NCBI GenBank assembly: GCA_949480205.1
Contig: CASXXK010000001.1
Location: 62,001-126,000, forward strand
Length of the DNA: 64,000 nt
Direction of reading: 5' to 3'
Source: an uncultured Candidatus Saccharibacteria bacterium
GTDB lineage: Bacteria > Patescibacteriota > Saccharimonadia > Saccharimonadales > Saccharimonadaceae
Made by a program: the position numbers and the translations under genes. How positions within the stretch are numbered: position 1 is the stretch's first letter; the number at the start of each line of letters is the position of its first letter. A model generated the notes under the pieces. It was not told the DNA's origin. It saw nothing but the letters and a program-made list of their open reading frames with translations, and made no database searches. Shown here in pieces: positions 28,125 through 37,107 of the stretch.

Positions 28125-29780
28125 TTATTTTTGCGATTTTGGCAAAGAACTGGTGGAATTTTTTGTAATTTTGACAGATTCTGGCTGATTTGGCAAAAAG
28201 AGATAATACAACAGGGGTGGGAGCAGATAGATATGGAGGGCATTTGGCAACCCCGAGAAGAACTGCAGAGTAATAACATACGCGATGATAAGCGCTAATA
28301 ACAGAGGTAGTGCAGGGTGCTGCCAGAAGGTTGGAGCGGGCTGGGCGTTAGCACTGCGACCATCAACAAACTTACGCGGAAAGATTTGCGGACAAAACGC
28401 AAGCAAAAGCGAGAAAACAACAAGCGCTACGCCAACAAGGCCGAGTTCGAGTAGGAGACTAAGGGGCTGGTTTTGGACGATTTCTTTGGGCGAAGTGACT
28501 TTGGTGACGGCGCGATTCTCGTATAGAGCCGTACCGGCGCCACCAAGACCAACGCCAAAGAGAGCGTTTTTTGGCGTAGTAGACCAAGTTTTGAGGGCGG
28601 CCGAGTTGAGATTAAGGCGAATGTCAGTAGATTCAGCGATGTAGCCGTCGAAAGTCGAGGTATTCTCTGAAGCAGTGTCGGAATTATCTTGGGATGGAGT
28701 TTGAGGGCGAAAATCGATAAGGCCAAGGGAGAGCTGGTGGACAGATTTGGCGACTCCAGAGGTGAAACTACCATAAGTGGGGCCAACAACATTGAAGACT
28801 CCCTGCATCGTAAGTGTAAAAATGAACGCGACGACTGGGACAGCGAGCAGGCTAGGACGGAATTGATGCTTGATGAGGGCAAAAATGAGCAGTACAGCAA
28901 GACCGGCAGCGAAAGCATAAATTGCGCCGCGCGAGAAAGTTAGGAATAGGGTTGCTGAAAACAATAACGCCAAGAAAACTACCCCTATTTTCTCGAGGCG
29001 CGTTCGCGACGCCGTTTCTCGAGAAGTAGCAGACTTTGCTTCTGTTTGGCCTGTTTTATGGAAGGTTATAAGGTATAGTGTAGTGAGTGTGGGTGCAAGG
29101 AGAAGGTTTCCCATGAATTGAGGCTCAATGGCAAAACCAGAAGGGTGCGGGAAGCCAAAAACCTGCGAGACGCAACCTTGACAGAGGAGCGTAGTTTCCC
29201 TGCCAACTCCAAGCACATCGAGGATGGCCTGCAACCAGCAAACAATACATATAATAGCGCTAGAGATGAAAAAGGTCTTGAGGAGATTAATCCGAAAGCT
29301 TTTGACTGGGTTTAGGAGCGGAGTGATATAAATGATGGCAAAAACCGCAAAAAAGAGTAGCCAGATGATGCCGGCCGTAAGAAAGGCGCGGGTAGAATTG
29401 GCCGACCAAAGGATTGAGATGGTGGCGTAGAATGGAAATAGGCTAAAGAGGAAAAACTTTTTATTACTAATGCCTAGCAATACTTTTTGTCGACTTTTCT
29501 TCGCCCCGTTCGCGCGCCCGTCTTTACGGGGCGCTCTTTCTGTCGTCGCAGCTTGCTCCTCCCGGGATGGCTTAGAAAAGTGACGAAAAGTATTACCGGG
29601 CACAACTAATAAGCTTACAAAGGCAATCACATCAAACATTGCTAGCCAAATTAATGGTAGCGAAAGCTCAAAGTTCATAGAGTCGCTACTACCGAGGCGA
29701 ATCACTGGGTAATAAGAGAAAAAGAGGATGGCCGGAAGTGCATAAAGCAACATATAATAAATGCGACGAAGGAGTTTCAT
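28125..29780 (-). CDS. O-antigen ligase/polymerase-like membrane protein (Wzy/WaaL)
   Basis: Polytopic; GVGLGGAGTALYENR...NQPLSLLLELGLVGVALVVFSLLL. Confidence 0.8.
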   Translation of the reverse strand: MKLLRRIYYMLLYALPAILFFSYYPVIRLGSSDSMNFELSLPLIWLAMFDVIAFVSLLVVPGNTFRHFSKPSREEQAATTERAPRKDGRANGAKKSRQKVLLGISNKKFFLFSLFPFYATISILWSANSTRAFLTAGIIWLLFFAVFAIIYITPLLNPVKSFRINLLKTFFISSAIICIVCWLQAILDVLGVGRETTLLCQGCVSQVFGFPHPSGFAIEPQFMGNLLLAPTLTTLYLITFHKTGQTEAKSATSRETASRTRLEKIGVVFLALLFSATLFLTFSRGAIYAFAAGLAVLLIFALIKHQFRPSLLAVPVVAFIFTLTMQGVFNVVGPTYGSFTSGVAKSVHQLSLGLIDFRPQTPSQDNSDTASENTSTFDGYIAESTDIRLNLNSAALKTWSTTPKNALFGVGLGGAGTALYENRAVTKVTSPKEIVQNQPLSLLLELGLVGVALVVFSLLLAFCPQIFPRKFVDGRSANAQPAPTFWQHPALPLLLALIIAYVITLQFFSGLPNALHIYLLPPLLYYLFLPNQPESVKITKNSTSSLPKSQK

Positions 29781-30889
29781 TTATTGCCCCGCCGACTGCT
29801 AACGATTTTGGTAATTCCCTGCGTGAATTTAGCGGTAGAAAATTTGGTGGCAGATTTGGCAACAGCGCCGGAGTTAAACTGGGATTGATCAAATTTTTGC
29901 AGAGCTTGGGCGAGTGATTCTACGGTTTGTTCCGTAAAAAGCATGCCATTCTTCTCCGTCACAATATCACGACTGCCACCTTCGGCGTAGGCAATTACCG
30001 GGCAGCCAGCGGCCAGAGCTTCGACCGGAGCGATGCCAAACGGCTCAAGACTGGGAAAGATATAGGCCGCAGCGGATTGCAAGTGTTTGGCAAGTTGTTT
30101 GGTCTCAACCCATGGAATAAACTTGATAAGTGATGAACCGTCTGCGAGACGCACAAGATTGGCGTGTTCTGGACCGTCACCGATCACAGTGAGGGGCTGA
30201 TTGACCTGAAGACAGGCCCGAATCGCAAGATCAACTCGTTTCCAGGTGACTTGACGACAAGAAATAACAAAACCAGAACGTTTTTGAGCTTTTTGGGCGG
30301 CAAATTCTTGTTCGTTGACTGGTGGAAAAATCACCTCGGCCTGGCGATTATAATATTTCTGGATTTGGTCGGCGGCGTAATGAGAAATTGTAACGAATTG
30401 ATCTGGACGTTGGGCAGCACGATAATCAGCTTTGCGCAAAGGCTTGACTAGTAGCTTGAGGCCAAGTCTAGCCAAAGGATTAAGAATACCGAAGCCAGGA
30501 TTTTGAAGATATTTATCGTAAAATTGCCAGTAATATTGCGTGGGGACGTGGCAATAACAGAGATGAAATGCCTTTGAACTTGTTTTTTGGGAACAAGTTC
30601 GTACGCTCTTGGCCTCGGCGCCGGTGACGGAGATTACCACATCGTAATCGGATAAATCAAGGCGAGAAAAGTAAAGTTGACGTAACGGGCCAATGAAGCG
30701 ACGGAGTTTAACTGGGAAAAAGTTGAGCCAACCGGTGCGTACATCGGCGTCACCAAACCAGTTAATTCCCTTAGGGCGATATTGCGAGGTATAGATGGGT
30801 GCGTCAGGGTACATCTGGTGAAGCTGGAGTAGAACCTTCTCGGCGCCACCAGGAGTGGTGAGCCAATCACATACAAGGGCGACTTTCAC
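29777..30889 (-). CDS. glycosyltransferase family 4-like
   Basis: VCDWLTTPGGAEKVLLQLHQMYPDAPIYTSQY...FPSLEPFGIAPVEALAAGCPVIAYAEGG. Confidence 0.88.
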   Translation of the reverse strand: MKVALVCDWLTTPGGAEKVLLQLHQMYPDAPIYTSQYRPKGINWFGDADVRTGWLNFFPVKLRRFIGPLRQLYFSRLDLSDYDVVISVTGAEAKSVRTCSQKTSSKAFHLCYCHVPTQYYWQFYDKYLQNPGFGILNPLARLGLKLLVKPLRKADYRAAQRPDQFVTISHYAADQIQKYYNRQAEVIFPPVNEQEFAAQKAQKRSGFVISCRQVTWKRVDLAIRACLQVNQPLTVIGDGPEHANLVRLADGSSLIKFIPWVETKQLAKHLQSAAAYIFPSLEPFGIAPVEALAAGCPVIAYAEGGSRDIVTEKNGMLFTEQTVESLAQALQKFDQSQFNSGAVAKSATKFSTAKFTQGITKIVSSRRGNK

Positions 30890-32310
30890 TTTGCTCCTTT
30901 GCGGAAAAGAACAGCGCCGATGGTACGGAACATAATGCGGAAGTCCATACCTAGGGACCAGTTTTGGATGTAATACAAATCAAGCGCACGGCGTTCGTCA
31001 AAGGAAATATCGCGCCGTCCAGAAACTTGAGCCAGACCCGTGAGGCCAGACTTGACCGAGAGCAGCAGTGAGCGGTCGCCATAATGATGAAGCTCTCCCG
31101 GAACAAGCGCGCGTGGGCCAACTAGAGAAATGTCACCCCGCAGAACATTAAGCAGCTGTGGAAGCTCGTCAAGAGAAGTGGCGCGAAGGAACTTTCCCAG
31201 TTTGGTGATACGCGGATCATTAGGGATTTTGTCGCCGTTTTGGCGGTATTTTTTGATTAACTGTGGCTTACCCATTTGCGTGAAGGCTTCTTCAGGAGAA
31301 AGGCCACAGTATTCGGGCTTCATGGAACGAAACTTGTAGATCTTAAATCTCCGATTATAGCGCGAAAGGCGAGTTTCAGCATAGATAGCGGGTGCTTTGG
31401 GGTTGGCGATTTTTTGCAGAATCCAGATAACCCCCATTGGAATGGCAGCGATAATTAAAGCAATAACACTAAAGATAATGTCACACAAGCGCTTGGTAAC
31501 TTTGGCACCACCAGCTAAAGGCGTAACGTTGACCAAAATAGCCGGAGTATCACCTACGAGTTCCAGCTCGCCCATCTGCGAAGTGAGCATCGAGTTGGAC
31601 GGAACAAAATAATACAGCAAGTGACGTTCGATAGCCTGACGATAGACATAGTCTGTGTGGCGATCGTCGGTCTGGAAAATAACATCTGGTTTAGCTTTGC
31701 GTAGGGCCTCCTTGAGTGAGGAATATTGTTTGCGCCGTAAATCTTTGGGAATGAATTTGGCCGCCGCAACTACACCTGCCAAGGCAAAACCAGATTCAGG
31801 AAAGGCGGCAATATAGTCTGAAAGATATTCGGTGTTTTTGGTACTGCCGATGATGACAGCACGCAAAACGGCGCGCTTTTTCTTGAGAATTGAGCTACGC
31901 ATAAAACGTACCACGCCACGAAAAATACATAGTAATAGAAAACACGAAATTACGATATAGACTGCCATAATGCGCACCGGAAAGAGATCGACGTTGAAGA
32001 AAAAGTCATAACTTATGATCGCCATTACACCAATTACTGACGTCAGGAAGAGCCGGCCGATTTCCGACCAACGATTGCGATTTAAGAAAATTGTACGGCG
32101 ATAGAGACCAAAAGCTGCCAGGATAATGATATAAATGGGTAACAATAACAGCAATGAGGCAAGAAACTTCCAAGGCTGTGACTCAAAGTAAAACGGACGT
32201 TGGTCAAGGTGGGTGCGCATAAAATATGCCAGCAAAAAGGAGAGACAAATCGCAAAAGCGTCGCCCAAAATCAGGCAGATGCGAAAAATCAACCCAAAGT
32301 CCTTCTTCAT
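30886..32310 (-). CDS. exopolysaccharide biosynthesis polyprenyl glycosylphosphotransferase
   Basis: KRLCDIIFSVIALI...RFKIYKFRSMKPEY...LDELPQLLNVLRGDISLVGPRALVPGEL. Confidence 0.92.
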   Translation of the reverse strand: MKKDFGLIFRICLILGDAFAICLSFLLAYFMRTHLDQRPFYFESQPWKFLASLLLLLPIYIIILAAFGLYRRTIFLNRNRWSEIGRLFLTSVIGVMAIISYDFFFNVDLFPVRIMAVYIVISCFLLLCIFRGVVRFMRSSILKKKRAVLRAVIIGSTKNTEYLSDYIAAFPESGFALAGVVAAAKFIPKDLRRKQYSSLKEALRKAKPDVIFQTDDRHTDYVYRQAIERHLLYYFVPSNSMLTSQMGELELVGDTPAILVNVTPLAGGAKVTKRLCDIIFSVIALIIAAIPMGVIWILQKIANPKAPAIYAETRLSRYNRRFKIYKFRSMKPEYCGLSPEEAFTQMGKPQLIKKYRQNGDKIPNDPRITKLGKFLRATSLDELPQLLNVLRGDISLVGPRALVPGELHHYGDRSLLLSVKSGLTGLAQVSGRRDISFDERRALDLYYIQNWSLGMDFRIMFRTIGAVLFRKGAK

Positions 32311-32368
32311 ACTCTATATTATACAACAGATTGTGTGGTAAAATAGAACAAAGGGTTTTGGAGGATTT

Positions 32369-33394
32369 ATGAACAAAGAGAAAGTTTTGTTGACAGGTGG
32401 TACCGGATTTATTGGTTCACATACTGCCGTGGAGTTGATTCAGGCGGGTTATGAAGTAGAAATTCTGGATAATTTATACAATAGTAAAATCACTGCACTA
32501 GATAATATTGAGCAAATCACGGGCGTACGGCCAAAGTTTTATGAGGTAGATATTCGTGACGGTGACGCCTTGGCAAAGGTGTTTGCGGAAGGTCACTTTG
32601 ATAGCGTGATTCATTTTGCTGGGCTCAAAGCCGTGGGTGAATCCGTGGAGAAACCGCTCACTTACTACGAAGTGAATATTGGCGGGACAATTAATTTGCT
32701 GGAGTGTATGCAAGAATTTGGCGTGCACAAGATTATTTTTTCTTCGTCAGCTACGGTGTATGGTGAGCCTGATTCCCCGCTTTGCGTGGAGGATTTGCCG
32801 GTGGGACGTAATTTGGCCAACCCTTACGGGCGCACAAAGTATTTTATCGAAGAAATCTTGCGCGATGTTGCCGTGAGCGACCCGAATTTTCAAGTAACAA
32901 TTTTGCGTTACTTTAACCCAATTGGTGCACACGCTTCTGGGCTACTTGGCGAAGACCCTAACGATAAACCAAATAATCTAATGCCGATTGTGATGAAAGT
33001 GGCAGCGGGAGAAATTCCTGAATTGTCGATTTATGGAAATGATTACGACACACCAGATGGAACTTGCATCCGTGATTATATCCACGTGGTGGATCTAGCA
33101 AAAGGTCACGTGGCAGCAGTGAAGAAAATTGGTAACGGTGAGCAAGTACAGGTATATAATTTGGGAACTGGAAGTGGCTTATCCGTGATGGAGATTGTCA
33201 AAGCGTTTTCTAAGGCTAGTGGTTTTGCCTTGCCGCATAAAATTGTGGGGCGTCGGGCGGGCGACTTGGCTGCACTTTGTGCCAATCCGAGCCATGCCGA
33301 GAAAGAACTAGGCTGGAAGACTGAGCTAACAATTGATGACGCGATGCGTGATACGCTAAACTATTTGAAGCATCAAGGCGTAGAGATTAAATAA
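32369..33394 (+). CDS. galE: UDP-glucose 4-epimerase
   Basis: LLTGGTGFIGSHTAVELIQAGYEVEILDNL...SSSATVYGEP...GTCIRDYIHVVDLAKGH. Confidence 0.95.
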   Translation: MNKEKVLLTGGTGFIGSHTAVELIQAGYEVEILDNLYNSKITALDNIEQITGVRPKFYEVDIRDGDALAKVFAEGHFDSVIHFAGLKAVGESVEKPLTYYEVNIGGTINLLECMQEFGVHKIIFSSSATVYGEPDSPLCVEDLPVGRNLANPYGRTKYFIEEILRDVAVSDPNFQVTILRYFNPIGAHASGLLGEDPNDKPNNLMPIVMKVAAGEIPELSIYGNDYDTPDGTCIRDYIHVVDLAKGHVAAVKKIGNGEQVQVYNLGTGSGLSVMEIVKAFSKASGFALPHKIVGRRAGDLAALCANPSHAEKELGWKTELTIDDAMRDTLNYLKHQGVEIK

Positions 33395-33397
33395 TCT

Positions 33398-33608
33398 CTA
33401 CATAGTCTTAATACAGTACTAAGGCAGCGGAGGGAGCGACCAACATAACGACCACCTTCGTACGACGAGGCGACTGCCGTAGCGAAGTCGAGGTAATAAG
33501 CAGTTGTAGACGTCGAAGCCGCTCGCGACGACCACCATAGGCCTTCGTAGCTAGCGTACCGAAAAGTACCAGCAGCAATAGTCGGAGCAAAGACCCCGCT
33601 GCGCACGA
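33398..33608 (-). repeat. FISUMP/C-type-lectin-like cassette D (degenerate 3' frame)
   Basis: Reverse complement TCGTGCGCAGCGGG ... CCCTCCGCTGCCTTAGTACTGTATTAAGAC (one extra A); VRSGVFAPTIAAGTFRYASYEGLWWSSRAASTSTTAYYLDF. Confidence 0.83.
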
Positions 33609-33684
33609 TATTTTGCGGCCTTAACAAAAATTAAAAAGTAATAAGGCATGTTGTTTGAAATAACAGGGGTAGAATAATTTTTGG

Positions 33685-33714
33685 ACCTTATCGTTTTTTA
33701 AAAAACGATAAGGT
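33685..33714. repeat. 30-bp perfect palindrome between cassettes D and E
   Basis: accttatcgttttttaaaaaacgataaggt. Confidence 0.7.
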
Positions 33715-33732
33715 AACATAATATCAAATATT

Positions 33733-33960
33733 TTCGTGCGCAGCGGGCGTATCAATTTGACTGTTTCGGCAGGTACATTAGGGTACGCTGACCAGTACGG
33801 CCACTGGTGGCCGTCACGGGCGGCTGCTTATACGTCTTCTACCTCGGCGACTGCTTATTATCTCGATTTTAGAGATACAGCGGTTTACCCATCGAATGGC
33901 CCGGTTAATCGTTGGAATGGTTTCCCCCTCCGCTGCCTTAGTACTGTATTAGACATGTAG
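33733..33960 (+). repeat. FISUMP/C-type-lectin-like cassette E
   Basis: TTCGTGCGCAGCGGG ... TTTCCCCCTCCGCTGCCTTAGTACTGTATTAGACATGTAG; VRSGRINLTVSAGTLGYADQYGHWWPSRAAAYTSSTSATAYYLDF...GFPLRCLSTVLDM. Confidence 0.87.
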
Positions 33961-33985
33961 AGTGTGTAGAGGGCGGATAGCACAG

Positions 33986-35029
33986 TCATCTAAACTGATT
34001 ATACAGTTTCCAGGCGAGTTTGAATACCGGACGCCCCAGCAAGAGGGAGCGCATAGCGAGACGATCACGCCGGTTAGCATCAGGACAGTGTAAAACCCAA
34101 TTTTTATGTTGCAAAAGGTAGGATGTGATTCCCTGCTCGACTTGCTGGAATTTGACTTGATTTTCAGGAGTAGGTTTAGCTAAGACCATCTGACGCAAGA
34201 TACTGAAACGTGCGTGCATGCGGCGAAGATTCGTGACATTTTGGAGATTTGGGAACTTAGCATCAATATCGTCACACATTTGGTCGGTCAGTTCAATTAA
34301 ATCTAACTTATGAAAATTAAAGTTTTGGTGAATAATGGAGCCAGCATTTTGATGATAATAATAAATCGGAACAGGCGAAAAAGAGACGTATTGTGGACAT
34401 TGCATAACGAGGCGATAAGTAGTGCCAACATCCTCATATAACTTTCCTACTGGGAACTGGACAGTTTTGAACAAATCACGATGGTAGAGTTTTCCACAGG
34501 CAGACATAGTAAACCCCTGCTCTAAGAGCATGTAGCGCAGGCAGTCTTCCACAGTGAAACTTTGACGTTCGACCTCGCTTGGCATAATGCACCCTTTTTC
34601 CCAAGATACTGCGCCAGGAATGGCGTGCCGTTTGCCGTTTGGCGCTACTTCGGTAAAAGAGCAAACTCGCACAGGATCATTGCGAAGGCTACTTAATTCC
34701 GCTAACATATCTGGGTAAATTGCGTCATCGGAATCCACAAAAGTGATATACTCGCCTTGAGCAATTTTGATGCCAGCGTTACGCGCAACAGAAAGGCCAG
34801 CGTTCTTTTGATGTAGAACGCGAATATTCTGGTGCTGCTTAGCAAGTTGGTCACATAATTCCCCAGCGCCGTCAGGGGAGCCGTCGTCCACCAAAATAAT
34901 CTCAAAATTGGGATAAGTTTGCCAGAGGATAGAATTGACACAACGCTCAAGCGTGGATTTAGTGTTATAAACTGGAACAATGACCGAGACTAAATCGAGT
35001 TTTTTAAACACGGTTCTGAATCTCATCAA
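33986..35029 (-). CDS. glycosyltransferase family 2
   Basis: VSVIVPVYNTKSTLERCVNSILWQTYPNFEIILVDDGSPDGAGELCD. Confidence 0.92.
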   Translation of the reverse strand: MMRFRTVFKKLDLVSVIVPVYNTKSTLERCVNSILWQTYPNFEIILVDDGSPDGAGELCDQLAKQHQNIRVLHQKNAGLSVARNAGIKIAQGEYITFVDSDDAIYPDMLAELSSLRNDPVRVCSFTEVAPNGKRHAIPGAVSWEKGCIMPSEVERQSFTVEDCLRYMLLEQGFTMSACGKLYHRDLFKTVQFPVGKLYEDVGTTYRLVMQCPQYVSFSPVPIYYYHQNAGSIIHQNFNFHKLDLIELTDQMCDDIDAKFPNLQNVTNLRRMHARFSILRQMVLAKPTPENQVKFQQVEQGITSYLLQHKNWVLHCPDANRRDRLAMRSLLLGRPVFKLAWKLYNQFR

Positions 35030-36197
35030 ATTTAGCTAAAGCGGCAGCAATAGTCTTGTCCATATCGTAATAAGCATATTCACCAAGGCGACCACCGAAG
35101 ATAATATTAGTGTCGTCGGATGCTAGGGCTTGATACTTGGTAAGCATGGCGCGATCTTCGGCAGTGTTAACTGGGTAGTAAGGTTCATCACCTCGATGCC
35201 AGGTCTTACTGTATTCGCGTACAATAACAGTCTTGCTAGAGTTGGGCGCATAGCCCCCAGTGTGGCGTTCAGGATGAAAATGTTTGAACTCATGAATGCG
35301 CGTATATTTTGGCTCTAAGTCGGCATAGTTCATCACGGGGCAGCCTTGAAAATCATCCACATCTAAAACTTCCTTTTTGAAATCGAGGCTCCGCCATTTG
35401 AGTTCACCAAATCGATAATCATAAAACCGATCAATTGGGCCAGTGTAAATCGTAAGAATGCCTGATTCGCGCAGCTCTTGAATTTCTGGATCGGTAAAAT
35501 AATCTGTTTCCAAGCGGACAGAAAGGTTTTTCCCACATTGGGAAATCATATTTTGAAACCAAGCATTGTAGCCATTCACTGGCAGACCTTCGTAGGTATC
35601 ATTAAAATAGCGATTGTCATAGTTGTAACGCACCGGCAGACGCTTAATGATGTCGGGAGAAAGCTCTTCGGCTGGAGTCTGCCACTGTTTGGCGGTGTAG
35701 TTCTTGATAAAGGCGTCAAACAGTGGCTGGCCAATCAAGGAAATTCCCTGTTCGGCAAGATTTTGCGGATGCTCAGGAGCGCTGGCGGCTTGACCAGCAA
35801 TCTTCACCTTGGCTTCGTCCGGTGTATAAGCTGCCTGGAAAAACTGATTAATTGTGCCGAGGTTAATAGGCAAAGGATAAACTACTCCATCGTGTGTTGT
35901 ATAAACTTTATGCACATAATTGGTGAACTTAGTAAATTGATTGACGTATTGCCAAACATGCTCTAGCGAAGTGTGGAACAAATGAGCGCCGTACTTATGA
36001 CACTCGATACCAGTAATGGAGTCATTTTCAGAAGCGCAATTACCGCCAATATGGTTACGCTGATCAATTAGGAGAACATGTTTTCCTAAAATCCGCGTTA
36101 AGCGCTCGGCAATAGTGAGCCCAAAAAGCCCAGCCCCAACTACTAGGACGTCAGGACGAAGGTCTTCTTTAGAATTTTTCACACTCTTTCTCAACAT
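35004..36197 (-). CDS. glf: UDP-galactopyranose mutase
   Basis: DVLVVGAGLFGLTIAERL...HIGGNCASENDSITGIECHKYGAHLFHT...YTGPIDRFYDYRFGELKWRSL. Confidence 0.95.
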   Translation of the reverse strand: MLRKSVKNSKEDLRPDVLVVGAGLFGLTIAERLTRILGKHVLLIDQRNHIGGNCASENDSITGIECHKYGAHLFHTSLEHVWQYVNQFTKFTNYVHKVYTTHDGVVYPLPINLGTINQFFQAAYTPDEAKVKIAGQAASAPEHPQNLAEQGISLIGQPLFDAFIKNYTAKQWQTPAEELSPDIIKRLPVRYNYDNRYFNDTYEGLPVNGYNAWFQNMISQCGKNLSVRLETDYFTDPEIQELRESGILTIYTGPIDRFYDYRFGELKWRSLDFKKEVLDVDDFQGCPVMNYADLEPKYTRIHEFKHFHPERHTGGYAPNSSKTVIVREYSKTWHRGDEPYYPVNTAEDRAMLTKYQALASDDTNIIFGGRLGEYAYYDMDKTIAAALAKFDEIQNRV

Positions 36198-36242
36198 GAT
36201 TTTATAGAAAGTTTAACACAATAATAGAATATTGGCAATATC

Positions 36243-36275
36243 TATTGACATATTTATTATTTAATGCTATAATGT
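36243..36275 (+). promoter_or_regulatory. promoter with downstream 5' UTR hairpin (36297-36345)
   Basis: TTGACA...ATGCTATAATG, then GGTTAGCA...TGCTAACC. Confidence 0.55.
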
Positions 36276-36362
36276 CAGTTAGAACCTATTGTTATGGTTA
36301 GCACATGATACAGAATTGGAACTTTTGTTGATGCTAACCTATCCCTTAAAGGAGAATGTCAT

Positions 36363-37019
36363 ATGAGTAATGTATTAAGGCAACCCTGGATGGATGATTC
36401 TACCTATGAGTGGTACTACCTTGAGGAGCAAGCAAGGGTCAATACCCTGGAGCGCCTGCACAGAGGGGGTAACCGAGCTTTAATCGCAGTTAAAGCTCAG
36501 CACCCGCTGAACGCTGACGGTACCCCTGGCAAGGAATACACCTTGCGACTGTGTAAAGCACTGAAGGTAAAAACAGGGTTGGAAGCCGACGGAGTTACAG
36601 TCGACTTTGTCACTTTTGGCGGAGTTCATCAAGGTCACCCTATGGTCACACTTGCTGAAGCAGGGAGAGATTATCTTGTAGCCAACGGCATCGGCCAGGA
36701 ACATATTAAGTCTTTTAACAAGATTTATTCTGGTAATGATGAAGACAGAATAGCCGCAGAGGAGTTTTCTAACGGAGATTACTCGCAGTTGCATGTCGTG
36801 TGTAGCGCTGGACAGTGGGAAAGAGCAAGATTGTTCTACATCTTTATGGGTTGGCAACCATTCATGCATGCGGTAACTTTTTTGGAAGAACGGCCCAATC
36901 ACAGCATGATTTGTGAACTGTGGGGTTCTTGGGGTGTGCCTGCCTTTGCAAACGGTCCAGAATCCATCAAATTAGCAACTGACGAAATCGTTCGCAAACA
37001 TCTTAGCGAAGCGCAATGA
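36363..37019 (+). CDS. YdcF/DUF218-like protein
   Basis: 218 aa; IAVKAQHPLNADGTPGKEYTLRLCKALK pattern; weak family call. Confidence 0.6.
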   Translation: MSNVLRQPWMDDSTYEWYYLEEQARVNTLERLHRGGNRALIAVKAQHPLNADGTPGKEYTLRLCKALKVKTGLEADGVTVDFVTFGGVHQGHPMVTLAEAGRDYLVANGIGQEHIKSFNKIYSGNDEDRIAAEEFSNGDYSQLHVVCSAGQWERARLFYIFMGWQPFMHAVTFLEERPNHSMICELWGSWGVPAFANGPESIKLATDEIVRKHLSEAQ

Positions 37020-37107
37020 TAGTATCCAAAGTATACAAACTGGGCGGTCACAGACCGTCCTTTTTGCGCTCATAGACCTTCAGCCTAGCTTAGGGTTAAG
37101 TTAGGCT

